The position numbers and the translations under genes were made by a program. A stretch of DNA of 64,000 nt from NCBI RefSeq assembly GCF_958405655.1, contig NZ_CATYWO010000002.1, positions 992,001 to 1,056,000 of the forward strand, in the 5' to 3' direction. Each line of letters opens with the position of its first letter. The first letter of the stretch is position 1. Of this stretch, positions 43,980 through 51,788 are shown in pieces. Under the pieces are notes generated by a model. That model saw only the letters and a program-made list of their open reading frames with translations. It made no database searches and was not told the origin of the DNA. The DNA comes from Ralstonia condita. Lineage in GTDB: Bacteria > Pseudomonadota > Gammaproteobacteria > Burkholderiales > Burkholderiaceae.

Positions 43980-44622
43980 AGACGAACCCAAGCTGGCCGC
44001 GCTGATGACTGACTACCTGCGCGCCGCCCACTATGAAACCGAATGGCTGGCCGAAGGCACGCACGCCGTCCAGCGCATCCGCGAGGCGACGCCCGAGCTG
44101 GTCGTGCTCGACCTGATGCTGCCGGGCAAGGACGGTCTTGAAATCTGCCGCGAAGTGCGGGCCTTCAGCGAGGTGCCCATCGTCATGGTGACCGCGCGTG
44201 TGGAAGAGATCGACCGCCTGCTCGGCCTGGAGCTGGGTGCCGACGACTACATCTGCAAGCCGTTCAGCCCGCGTGAACTGGTGGCGCGCATCAAGACCAT
44301 CCTGCGCCGTGCGCAACGTGGCGGCGGCGCGACGGAAAGTGCGCTGGTGATCGACACCGGGGGCTACTCCGCCACACTGCGCGGCCAGCGTCTGGACCTC
44401 ACCCCGGTGGAGTTCCGCCTGCTTGCCGCGCTGGCCGCCGCGCCGGGCCGCATCCTCTCGCGCGCCAACCTGCTGGAGCAGATCTACGACGACCATCGCA
44501 TCGTCACCGACCGCACGGTCGACACGCATGTCAAGAACCTGCGCCGCAAGATGGAGCAGCTCAGCCCAGGCACCGACATGATCCATTCGGTGTACGGCAT
44601 GGGCTATCGGCTCGACGCCTGA
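43963..44622 (+). CDS. baeR: Response regulator BaeR
   Basis: This 219-aa OmpR-family regulator has a receiver domain with Asp50 in VVLDLMLPGKDG, Lys99 in DDYICKPFSP and the stretch EEIDRLLGLELGADDYICKPFSPRELVARIKTILRR, very close to BaeR, and a C-terminal winged helix (TPVEFRLLAALAAAPGRILSRANLLEQIYDDHRIVTDRTVDTHVKNLRRKM). The start is ATG at 43963 (MILIIEDEPK) within the kinase gene end. It is expected to activate the spy-like gene directly downstream and possibly the mdtABC operon at 206-9433. Confidence 0.93.
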   Translation: MILIIEDEPKLAALMTDYLRAAHYETEWLAEGTHAVQRIREATPELVVLDLMLPGKDGLEICREVRAFSEVPIVMVTARVEEIDRLLGLELGADDYICKPFSPRELVARIKTILRRAQRGGGATESALVIDTGGYSATLRGQRLDLTPVEFRLLAALAAAPGRILSRANLLEQIYDDHRIVTDRTVDTHVKNLRRKMEQLSPGTDMIHSVYGMGYRLDA

Positions 44623-44723
44623 CGGCTGTGGCTCCGATGATGCTCCGCCAGGTTGGCGACGTTCAGGAAAACTCCTTCGTTTGCCCACCTTCGGTGCGCG
44701 CTTGGTGGCTACAGTGACCCCAT

Positions 44724-44750
44724 GGCCGGGTTGTCCGGCCGACGCTTTTT
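44724..44750 (+). terminator. Terminator-like hairpin in the spy leader
   Basis: GGCCGG pairs with CCGGCC around GTTGT, followed by GACGCTTTTT. It lies between baeR and the spy-like gene, only a few bases before the spy ribosome site (AGGAG). It may end baeSR messages or act as an attenuator for spy. Confidence 0.5.
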
Positions 44751-44764
44751 ACAGGAGCCAGATC

Positions 44765-45310
44765 ATGATTGCTGTCACAACTCGCCGCCTGGCCACCATT
44801 GGAGCCGGGCTCCTGCTCTCCTGCGCCGCGCTCGCGCAGACAGCGGCCCCGGACGCTGCACCGCTGTCACCCATGCCGCGTGGTCCGGGCATGATGGGGC
44901 GCGGTGCGGGGCAGATGGGGCCGATCGGGCCGCACGGAATGGGCCCCCATCACGGAGGCGCGAACTTTCTGCGTGGCCTGAATCTGACCGAAGCGCAGCG
45001 CGACAAGATTTTCGCGATTGAATACGCACAGATGCCCGAGGCACGCGAACAGCGCAAGGCCATCGACCACGCCCGCCGCGATCTGCGCGCGATGGTGGTG
45101 TCGGGCCAGTATGACGAGGCGCGCGCGCATGCTCTGACAGACGCCCTTGGCCGCGCCGTTGCCCGCGAGGCGCAATTGCGCGCTCAGGCAGGCGCGAAGA
45201 TCATGCAGGTGCTCACGCCGGAACAGCGCAGGCAGGTGGGCGAGCGCGAAGCCGCGCACGTGGCAGAACTCGACCGCGTAGACGGCGCGCCGGACCTCGT
45301 GCCGATGTAA
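44765..45310 (+). CDS. spy: Spy/CpxP-family periplasmic chaperone
   Basis: This 181-aa periplasmic protein has a signal peptide (cleavage about ALA-QT, residues 24-25), a Met/Gly/Pro/His-rich stretch at 37-65, then an all-helical Spy-like domain with the LTxxQ motif at 74-78 (LTEAQRDKI) and a second-half counterpart LTPEQRRQV. Spy proteins are ATP-independent chaperones induced by Bae and Cpx. The ATG at 44765 (AGGAG upstream) is preferred to one at 44681. Its location right after baeR supports the Bae regulon assignment. The Met/His-rich stretch suggests metal binding. Confidence 0.85.
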   Translation: MIAVTTRRLATIGAGLLLSCAALAQTAAPDAAPLSPMPRGPGMMGRGAGQMGPIGPHGMGPHHGGANFLRGLNLTEAQRDKIFAIEYAQMPEAREQRKAIDHARRDLRAMVVSGQYDEARAHALTDALGRAVAREAQLRAQAGAKIMQVLTPEQRRQVGEREAAHVAELDRVDGAPDLVPM

Positions 45311-45324
45311 GACTGCTCTCGTCG

Positions 45325-45765
45325 CTACCGGTAGACCACCACCGGAATGCTTGCGTACGTCAGGACCTTGCGCGTCTCGTTGCCGATCAGCAAGCGGCCC
45401 ATCAGGCTGCGGTGCCCGTGCGATGCCATGAAGATGACGTCGCACGCGTGCCGCTTGGCCGCATCAAGGATGCCGAGGTAGGGCTCCGGAAACTGCGTCA
45501 CATCGCTGTCGAACTGGATGCCTTCTTCCTGCGCGCGCTGTGCGATGCGCTCGATGCAATCCTTGGCATGCCCTTGCACCTGTTCCATGTAGTGCGCGTG
45601 CGGACACTCCCCCACGCCCCCCGAATAGGCCATGCTGGGAAATTCTTCGATGCAGTTGTAGGCGGTCAGGCGACACCCCGTGGCGCGTGCGAGCTTGAGG
45701 GCGCCCTCAATGGACTTGCGGCATTGCTCGGAGCCGTCGGTGGGCAGCAGGATATGGGTGAACAT
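45325..45765 (-). CDS. Universal stress protein (UspA family)
   Basis: This 146-aa cytosolic single-domain Usp starts MFTHILLPTDGSEQCRKSIEGALKLA and ends ASHGHRSLMGRLLIGNETRKVLTYASIPVVVYR. The glycine pattern of the ATP-binding loop is altered (no clean G-2x-G), so nucleotide binding is uncertain. The ATG at 45765 has GGAGAGCGCC just upstream, favouring it over ATG 45777. It is convergent with spy, with a 14-bp gap between the stops. Confidence 0.9.
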   Translation of the reverse strand: MFTHILLPTDGSEQCRKSIEGALKLARATGCRLTAYNCIEEFPSMAYSGGVGECPHAHYMEQVQGHAKDCIERIAQRAQEEGIQFDSDVTQFPEPYLGILDAAKRHACDVIFMASHGHRSLMGRLLIGNETRKVLTYASIPVVVYR

Positions 45766-45908
45766 GGCGCTCTCCATGGGGAACCCACCTCCAAGTTACT
45801 GCGCAGGACTGCGTGCTTCCATCGTGGAAAACGCTAGGGCCCATGCGGCTTTTCAGCCGAATGCTGACGTACGATCGTTCGTTTTTTCTGACGCGGGCAG
45901 CGGGCAGA

Positions 45909-46817
45909 TCAGCTGGCCTGCCAGGCCTGCCGGTAGCGTGACGGCGACGCGCCCAGTTGCATGGCGAAGCGCCGCGCGAAGTGGCTCCCGCTGGCAAAGC
46001 CGCAGCGCTCAGCCACCGTTGCCAGTGGCAGCGCGGTCGTGCGAAGGAGGTCTTGCGCGCGTGCGACGCGGCGCTGCATGACCCACTCGTAAGGCGCTAC
46101 CCCGAACGACGCGCGAAACATGCGCGCGAAATGAAACTCGGACAGGTTCGCTTCTGCTGCCAGCTGCCCCAGGGCGAGCGGCAGATGCAGCTCGGCCTCG
46201 ATCTGCGCGGCAATGCGTCTGCACACATGCGGTGCGAGCCCGCCTCGTACCGGCAGCGCGCGGGTGCGGCCCTGGGTCTGCACGAGGTATGACAACGTGT
46301 CATTGGCCAGCGCGTTGGCGCGCATGCGGTCGTCCAGGTCGGTCCAGTCGAGCTGGGCAATGCGCATACACGCCTGCGCAAGATGGGGATCTTCGATGAA
46401 TGTGCGGTCGTGCAGGGTGAAGAGGCGCGGCTCGGCGTCCAGCAGGCGCACGGCGTGTCCGGCCAGCGCGTCGGGCGCGAAATACAGGTGCACGAAGCGC
46501 ATCGGCTGTTCGATCACCCACGCGGATTGGTGCTCCGCCGGCAGCATGCACACGCGGCCGGGCGCGCCGAACAGGTGTGGCAGGTCTTGCCGGTGCGTGG
46601 TGTAGCCGCCCTGCAGGTAGACCGACAGCGTGTGGTGCCCCGGCTGGGCGTAGCGTGCCTCGTCGTGCTCGTTGCGCCAGACGGCGGCGGTGACGCCATC
46701 GCCCAGGTTGGCAACGCGCTCCAGGCTCGCGCGCGAGCCGCGGGCCAGCGTACCGAAGACGCTGGCGTCTGCGGTGACGCGGGGATCAGGCGATGAAGAA
46801 TGGGGAGCGGGGCGCAC
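45909..46817 (-). CDS. AraC-family transcriptional regulator
   Basis: This 302-aa protein has an N-terminal AraC-ligand-binding-like region (HTLSVYLQGGYTTHRQDLPHLFGAPGRVCMLPAEHQSAWVIEQPMRFVHLYFAPD) and a C-terminal HTH pair (about 205-300: LGQLAAEANLSEFHFARMFRASFGVAPYEWVMQRRV...AERCGFASGSHFARRFAMQLGASPSRYR). The start is GTG at 46817 with a weak ribosome site. The target is unknown; the neighbours are small exported proteins on the same strand and a Usp. Confidence 0.88.
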   Translation of the reverse strand: MRPAPHSSSPDPRVTADASVFGTLARGSRASLERVANLGDGVTAAVWRNEHDEARYAQPGHHTLSVYLQGGYTTHRQDLPHLFGAPGRVCMLPAEHQSAWVIEQPMRFVHLYFAPDALAGHAVRLLDAEPRLFTLHDRTFIEDPHLAQACMRIAQLDWTDLDDRMRANALANDTLSYLVQTQGRTRALPVRGGLAPHVCRRIAAQIEAELHLPLALGQLAAEANLSEFHFARMFRASFGVAPYEWVMQRRVARAQDLLRTTALPLATVAERCGFASGSHFARRFAMQLGASPSRYRQAWQAS

Positions 46818-46867
46818 GGGACCATGTTACCAACGATGGCGCCGCGGAGGGTGGCTGCGCAGGACGG

Positions 46868-47284
46868 CTATCCGGTGCAAAGCTGACGTGCGACCGCGCC
46901 TGCCAGGCCCACGCCGTCCACGCGGTGCCAGGCGGCATCGTTGGCCAACTGCTTTTCGGCGACGGTCATGGCACCCAGGTAGAGCTTGGCGCGCGACACC
47001 GAAAACTGGTGGCTGCGGCAGTCGACGGTGTAGAGGAAATCGGCCATGTCGCCCCGGAAGGCGCCGAACATGCGCTGCAGGGAACGCATGCCTTCGCGGT
47101 TGGAGGCCTCCACGCGAACCCAAGCGCTCACCGGGCCGCTGGGCATGCGCTGGATGCTGCTGGCGTCGAGCGAGGCGATGCTGTCCGGTTGATCGGGCAG
47201 TGCGATCCAGCGCTCGGCGCCGGTGGCCGTCGTGGCGAGACAGATGAACAACGCGGCGATCGTCAGGCGGGACATTGCCGTCAT
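46868..47284 (-). CDS. Exported hypothetical protein
   Basis: I do not recognise the family of this 138-aa protein. The N-terminus MTAMSRLTIAALFICLATTATGA is a signal peptide. The mature part starts ERWIALPDQPDSIASLDASSIQRM, followed by VSAWVRVEASNREGMRSLQRMFGAFRGDMADFLYTVDCRSHQFSV, reminiscent of the small surface-adhesin-like domain (WxxxxxxxxSxxxLDxxSI...VDC) found in many exported proteobacterial proteins. Two cysteines remain in the mature part. It overlaps the preceding gene by four bases (ATGA), so the two are co-translated. Confidence 0.7.
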   Translation of the reverse strand: MTAMSRLTIAALFICLATTATGAERWIALPDQPDSIASLDASSIQRMPSGPVSAWVRVEASNREGMRSLQRMFGAFRGDMADFLYTVDCRSHQFSVSRAKLYLGAMTVAEKQLANDAAWHRVDGVGLAGAVARQLCTG

Positions 47285-47676
47285 CGCGTCTTGCCCGTGC
47301 TATTGCCGTTGCCCGGCACGGGAATGGCAATCGAGTCGGAGTGGCTGCAGGCCATCGTCACGCCCGCTTTATCGACGTCGACCAGCACTGCGCCGGGCTT
47401 GTCCCGGTTGCTGGGCGTACCGGCCAGGCTGCCCGACAGGCGCTGCATGATGCTTTCGCAGGTGGGGGTCTTCGCTGCCTTGGGCGACGGGGCGACTGCC
47501 GGTCCAGCGGGCACTGCGACGGCGCGAGTGCCGGCCGATGTGGTGGGTGGCGTGGCTGCGCGGGCTTGCTGCAGGGCTTCGAGCGCGGCAAGCAGGGCCG
47601 CTGCAACGCACCGGCGCGAAGTGCGCCGCAAGACCGGCGCGCACCACAGGCAGGAAAGGAAGGACAGAGACGGCAT
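47281..47676 (-). CDS. Exported hypothetical protein
   Basis: I do not recognise this 131-aa protein. From ATG 47676 the N-terminus (MPSLSFLSCLWCAPVLRRTSRRCVAAALLAALEALQQARA) looks like a long signal sequence with an arginine-rich n-region. A Pro/Ala-rich linker and a short conserved-looking C-terminal part (TPTCESIMQRLSGSLAG...GAVLVDVDKAGVTMACSHSDSIAI) follow, with two cysteines. No good ribosome site marks the start, so it could be shorter. It is coupled to the following exported protein by an ATGA overlap. Confidence 0.55.
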   Translation of the reverse strand: MPSLSFLSCLWCAPVLRRTSRRCVAAALLAALEALQQARAATPPTTSAGTRAVAVPAGPAVAPSPKAAKTPTCESIMQRLSGSLAGTPSNRDKPGAVLVDVDKAGVTMACSHSDSIAIPVPGNGNSTGKTR

Positions 47677-47998
47677 GACAGTCAATGCATGGGCATTCGG
47701 ATGCGCCTGAGGATACACGTTGTGCAGGCATGCGCTTCGGCAGTAACGGTACATCGTCCTCGAACTTGACGGAGGAATCTGCCGCATCCAGCACCTCGGG
47801 TGATTTTCCCTGCGCATGATTGATTCGTTTGGCCGACATAATCCGCATGCGTGGAACATTCTGGCCAGAACGCCTACCAACCAATATGCCGGGGCGATTT
47901 TCAATATTGACGCGATCCTGCAAGACGGGTTGCGCCAGGGCTCGAAGACGCAGGCGGGAACAGCAGAAGAAGGGTCAGTGAAGTGTCATAAAGAGGGT

Positions 47999-48053
47999 GG
48001 GCGGAAAATCAATTGGGATGGAATACCCGGTCTTTTCCGCCCTTTGTTTTTTT
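47999..48053 (+). terminator. Intrinsic terminator 1 in the 47.7-48.4 kb region
   Basis: GGGCGGAAAA pairs perfectly with TTTTCCGCCC around a 24-base loop and is followed by TTTGTTTTTTT. No protein gene precedes it on this strand. Confidence 0.8.
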
Positions 48054-48071
48054 GCGCAGGACACTATGATT

Positions 48072-48206
48072 CAGAACATGGAAGTCGTGCCGAGGCAGTC
48101 ATGCATCGGGCGCTTCGTGGGTCGGTTCTCCTCTCTGGAACAGATCGACACGGTCCAGAGACTTCGACCCGCGCCTCGTCAACTGAGCGCGGGTTTTTCT
48201 TTTTTT
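48072..48206 (+). ncRNA. Candidate small RNA ending at terminator 2
   Basis: A possible promoter (TTGTTT at 48044-48049, 15-bp spacer, TATGAT at 48065-48070) would start transcription near 48077. The next intrinsic terminator ends about 130 nt later. No coding frame fits. The body includes CTCCTCTCTGG, a pyrimidine-rich stretch that could pair with ribosome sites. It is a prediction only and may instead be the leader of the gene at 48357. Confidence 0.4.
48167..48206 (+). terminator. Intrinsic terminator 2 in the 47.7-48.4 kb region
   Basis: ACCCGCGC pairs with GCGCGGGT around a 12-base loop, followed by TTTTCTTTTTTT. It lies 150 bp upstream of the GGDEF-EAL gene on the same strand. Confidence 0.82.
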
Positions 48207-48356
48207 CACGGCCGTCATGCACCGACGGCGCAAGCGATACGTCAGCGAGTGGCGTCTAGTGCTCTTCAGTTTTTCGCCAGCGCGCCGTTGTGGAAGGGGT
48301 CGAAGCGTGTAGTCTGCGCATTCTGATGCCGTCGCTGACCAAGCAAGCGTACCCCG

Positions 48357-51107
48357 ATGACCCGTTTCCATCCGGACGATGCCGGAGCTTTTTCTGTTGA
48401 CGCTGCGTTGCCGCTCGAACCCGAGTCACGGCCTGCGGCGTCTCCGGCTATGGCCGTGGCAAAGCCGGCAGGTACGGATTTCAGCGCGCTGGCAAGGCTG
48501 TCGTCCGATGCCATATTGCTGACGGTGGAGGGGCGGGTCGTGTGCGCCAACCCGGCGGCGGCACGCTTGATGAATGCCCAAGATCCCGCGCAACTGGTCG
48601 GTGCGCAGTTCGCAGGCCTGATCCACCCGGACGACGTCCCGCAGGCCCTGCCGCGCGTGGCGCGGATGGTGAGCGGCGCCCAGCCCGCCGAACCCGTCGA
48701 GCATCGCGTGGTGCGGGCTGACTACACGCACGTGCTGGTTGAAACGGTTGCCGCAGCCTGCGAGCATGACGGCCAGCCGGCCGTGATGCTGGTCTTGCAC
48801 GCAGCCGGCTCCCGGCACGCGCTGGAACGCCACGCCGTGCAGGCGCGCGCGGAGGCGTTGCACGCACGCCGTCTGCTTGCCTCGGAGAACGCCGTGCTTG
48901 CGCAACTTGCTTCCAACGCGACGCTCTCGACCGTGCTGCGCCACCTGTGCCTCTACGTCGAGCAGGTCTATCCGAATGCCATGTCGGCAGTGCTGCTGCT
49001 GGATGCGGACAGCCAGACGCTGCGCGTCGCCGCAGCGCCGACATTGCCCGCTTCCTATGCCGCCACGCTGGAGGGCACCCCCATCGGCCCGGATGCCGGT
49101 GCGTGCGGCTGCGCCGTCTACCTCGGCGACACGGTGGTGATCGACAACATCGCCACCGACCCGCGCTGGCACCACGAGCGCACGGCGGCGCTGGCCGCCG
49201 GTTTTGCTGCTGCGTGGGCATTCCCGATCCGCTCGTCGCGCGGTGACAAGCTCGGGGTGCTGGCGCTCTTCTATCGCCAGCCCTGCGTGCCGGGCGAAGA
49301 GGAGCAGCATTTCCTGGACGATGTCACCCACCTGGCGGGCGTCGCCATCCAGAAGGACACCATCGAGCGGGGCCTGGCCGAGAGCGAGGAGCGTTATCGA
49401 CTCGCGATTTCGCACCTGCACGAGGGGGTATTGATCCAGTCTCCGGATGGCGTGGTGCAGGCGGCCAATGCCAGTGCGGAGCGCATCCTGCGCCTGCGTC
49501 CGGGCCAGTTGGTCGGACGCAACCGCCTTGATGCCATCCAGCGCGTGGTGGATGAGGACGGCAAGGAAGTGACGTTGAACATGATGCCGTCCGGCGTTGT
49601 GTTGCGCACGGGCGAGCCCATCTTCGGCCGCGTCTACGGACTGCTGCTCAAGACCGGCGAACTCGTCTGGATACGACAGAACATCATCCCGATCCGCCGT
49701 CACGGCGAGCCGGTGCCGAGCAGCGTCATGCTGTCGTTTGCCGACATCACCGACATCAAGCGCGCCGAGCAGCGCCTGCGCCATCTGGCAGCGCATGATC
49801 CGCTGACGGGGCTGACCAACCGCAGCTTCTTCATTGCGCATCTGGACAGCGCGATCGAGCGCGCCCGCGACGAGAGCCGCGAGCTGGCGCTGTTCTTCCT
49901 CGATCTGGACCGCTTCAAGAGCGTCAACGACACTGCGGGCCATTCCTGCGGCGATACGCTGCTGCAGAGTGCCGCCGCGCGCCTGACCGACTGCATCGGG
50001 CCCGGCGACGTGATTGCGCGCCTGGGCGGCGACGAGTTCGTCATCCTGATCGAGCAGCGCGTCGAGGGCAAGCGCATCGCCCTGCTGGCCGAACATCTGC
50101 TGCAGTCCATGCGTGAGCCGTTCGACACGGTCAACGGGCGCTATTACCTGGGGGTATCGGTGGGTGTGGCGCTGTATCCGCACGACGGCATCTCGGGGTC
50201 CGACCTGCTGCGTTCGGCCGATGCCGCCATGTACCGTGCCAAGCAGAACGGCCGCAACCGCGCGCAGTTCTACACGGCAGAGCTCAACGCCCGCCTGCAA
50301 CGCCGCTACCTGCTGGAGAACGCGCTGCGCGACGCACGCGACAACAACGAACTGCAACTCGTCTACCAGCCCAAATACGACCTCGCCAGCCACCGCATCG
50401 TCGGCGCCGAGGCGCTGCTGCGCTGGAACAGCGCCAAGCTGGGCGCCATCTCGCCGGTGGAGTTCATCCCGGTGGCGGAAGAGACCGGCCTGATCGTGCC
50501 GATCGGCGAATGGGTGCTGCGGCGCGCCTGTGAGCAGGCCGTGGTGTGGTACGAAGCGCTCGGCTATGACTTCCGCATGGCGGTCAATCTGTCTGCGCGC
50601 CAGTTCCAGGCTGGCGACGTGGTGCCGATGATCGAGCAGACGCTGGCCGACACCGGCTTGCCGCCGACGGCGCTCGAAGTGGAAATCACGGAAAGCCTGC
50701 TGATGGGCGGAGCGGACGAAGTTCGCCCGATGTTCGACGCGCTCACGGCGCAGGGCATCCGCATCTCCATCGATGACTTCGGCACGGGATACTCGTCGCT
50801 GTCGTACCTGCAGCGCTTCCCGATCAGCAACGTCAAGATCGATCGCTCGTTCATCACCGGCATCCCGGGCGACCCCGATTCTGTGGCGCTGACCGAGGCC
50901 ATCGTCGCCATGGCTCGGGCCTTGGGCATGACGGTGACCGCCGAAGGCGTGGAGGACGCCGACCAGGTGGAATTCCTCGCCAAGGCGGGGTGCCAGGAAA
51001 TCCAGGGCTACTACATCGGCAAGCCGGTCACGGCGGAGGGCTTCGATCGCCTGTTGCGCGCGCACTTGTCGGTCGTGGATGCTGGCGTGCGTGCCGCGCT
51101 GGGCTGA
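48357..51107 (+). CDS. PAS-GAF-PAS-GGDEF-EAL cyclic-di-GMP enzyme
   Basis: This 916-aa cytosolic protein has PAS (about 40-140), GAF (about 185-335), PAS (about 342-475), GGDEF (about 480-650) and EAL (about 660-910) domains. The GGDEF motif is intact at 557-561, but the RxxD inhibitory site before it is missing (GPGD instead). The EAL motif is intact at 685-687 (EALLRW), with DDFGTGYSSL and EGVEDADQVEFL also present. It could therefore make or break down c-di-GMP; which activity dominates cannot be read from the sequence. No membrane segments are seen. The ATG at 48357 lacks a strong ribosome site. Confidence 0.92.
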   Translation: MTRFHPDDAGAFSVDAALPLEPESRPAASPAMAVAKPAGTDFSALARLSSDAILLTVEGRVVCANPAAARLMNAQDPAQLVGAQFAGLIHPDDVPQALPRVARMVSGAQPAEPVEHRVVRADYTHVLVETVAAACEHDGQPAVMLVLHAAGSRHALERHAVQARAEALHARRLLASENAVLAQLASNATLSTVLRHLCLYVEQVYPNAMSAVLLLDADSQTLRVAAAPTLPASYAATLEGTPIGPDAGACGCAVYLGDTVVIDNIATDPRWHHERTAALAAGFAAAWAFPIRSSRGDKLGVLALFYRQPCVPGEEEQHFLDDVTHLAGVAIQKDTIERGLAESEERYRLAISHLHEGVLIQSPDGVVQAANASAERILRLRPGQLVGRNRLDAIQRVVDEDGKEVTLNMMPSGVVLRTGEPIFGRVYGLLLKTGELVWIRQNIIPIRRHGEPVPSSVMLSFADITDIKRAEQRLRHLAAHDPLTGLTNRSFFIAHLDSAIERARDESRELALFFLDLDRFKSVNDTAGHSCGDTLLQSAAARLTDCIGPGDVIARLGGDEFVILIEQRVEGKRIALLAEHLLQSMREPFDTVNGRYYLGVSVGVALYPHDGISGSDLLRSADAAMYRAKQNGRNRAQFYTAELNARLQRRYLLENALRDARDNNELQLVYQPKYDLASHRIVGAEALLRWNSAKLGAISPVEFIPVAEETGLIVPIGEWVLRRACEQAVVWYEALGYDFRMAVNLSARQFQAGDVVPMIEQTLADTGLPPTALEVEITESLLMGGADEVRPMFDALTAQGIRISIDDFGTGYSSLSYLQRFPISNVKIDRSFITGIPGDPDSVALTEAIVAMARALGMTVTAEGVEDADQVEFLAKAGCQEIQGYYIGKPVTAEGFDRLLRAHLSVVDAGVRAALG

Positions 51108-51206
51108 TCGCGCCGTTCACACCGACGTTTCTGCCATTCGTCGCATTGCGCTCCCGCGTGCGGAGGCCGGCACCTAAGCTGCCGGCATTCCAACCGGGAG
51201 ATCGCC

Positions 51207-51710
51207 ATGCTCGATTCCTTCGCCTCCATCGTGTCGCATACGCCCGCCTGGGTGTTCGTGGTGTTTGCCGGACTCATTGCGCTCGGCTTGCGACAGACGC
51301 GGCCGCGCATCGTGTCACGCCGACGCCTGATCGTGCTGCCGTTGCTGATTGCCGCCTATTCGTTTTACGGCGTCGCCTTGGCGAGCCACGGTAGCGCGCT
51401 GGCGCTGGCTGTCTGGCTCGCGGCGGTGTGCGCAGCGTTTCTGCTGACCCGCGTTTCGCCCCCGCGCGGCGCCGAGTCACAGGCGGCTGACACCGTGCGC
51501 ATTCCCGGTAGCTGGGTTCCGATGGTGGCGATCGTGGGGCTGTTCGGTGCCCGATACGCTTACAACGTCATGCTCGCGATCCATCCGGACATCATGCAGT
51601 CGGGCGGCTTCATGGTGCTGTTCAGCGCGCTGTTCGGCTTCCTCGGCGGGTTGCTGATCTCGCGCTCGGTGCTGCTGTCTGTGCGTACGCCGCGCCTGGC
51701 GGCGGCTTGA
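51207..51710 (+). CDS. Integral membrane protein of unknown function (DUF6622-like)
   Basis: This 167-aa protein has about five hydrophobic spans (for example TPAWVFVVFAGLIALGL, LIVLPLLIAAYSFYGVAL, ALALAVWLAAVCAAFLL). It begins MLDSFASIVSHTPAWVFVVFAGLIALGLRQ, a pattern I associate with a small uncharacterised membrane family. The ATG at 51207 is preceded by GGGAGATCGCC. No function can be given. It is followed by the ModE gene 78 bp on. Confidence 0.75.
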   Translation: MLDSFASIVSHTPAWVFVVFAGLIALGLRQTRPRIVSRRRLIVLPLLIAAYSFYGVALASHGSALALAVWLAAVCAAFLLTRVSPPRGAESQAADTVRIPGSWVPMVAIVGLFGARYAYNVMLAIHPDIMQSGGFMVLFSALFGFLGGLLISRSVLLSVRTPRLAAA

Positions 51711-51788
51711 GGCGGTCGCCACGCCGATCCGAACGTTGATTCGGCGTTAACATCCGCATGTTGCAATTTCCCTCTCATTCGAGACGAC

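Larger units (their letters stand above)
47677..48356. other. 680-bp region with no convincing protein gene
   Basis: Short open frames exist, but none shows a ribosome site, homology or compositional support, and the best ones run through terminators. The stretch carries two intrinsic plus-strand terminators (47999-48053 and 48167-48206), is more AT-rich than the neighbouring genes, and has a fair promoter-like TATGAT at 48065-48070. It probably encodes one or two small RNAs or a leader for the c-di-GMP gene downstream. Confidence 0.5.

Noticed and set aside
47816..48259. Small plus-strand open frame in the 680-bp non-coding region
   Set aside because: It runs straight through two intrinsic terminators and lacks a ribosome site.
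47940..48356. Cyclic-di-GMP riboswitch ahead of the GGDEF-EAL gene
   Set aside because: I looked for the conserved GEMM core and receptor segments and did not find them; only terminators and a promoter-like box are supported.
48426..51065. Long minus-strand open frame opposite the GGDEF-EAL gene
   Set aside because: It has antisense codon composition and no recognisable domain; the plus strand encodes a clear multi-domain enzyme.
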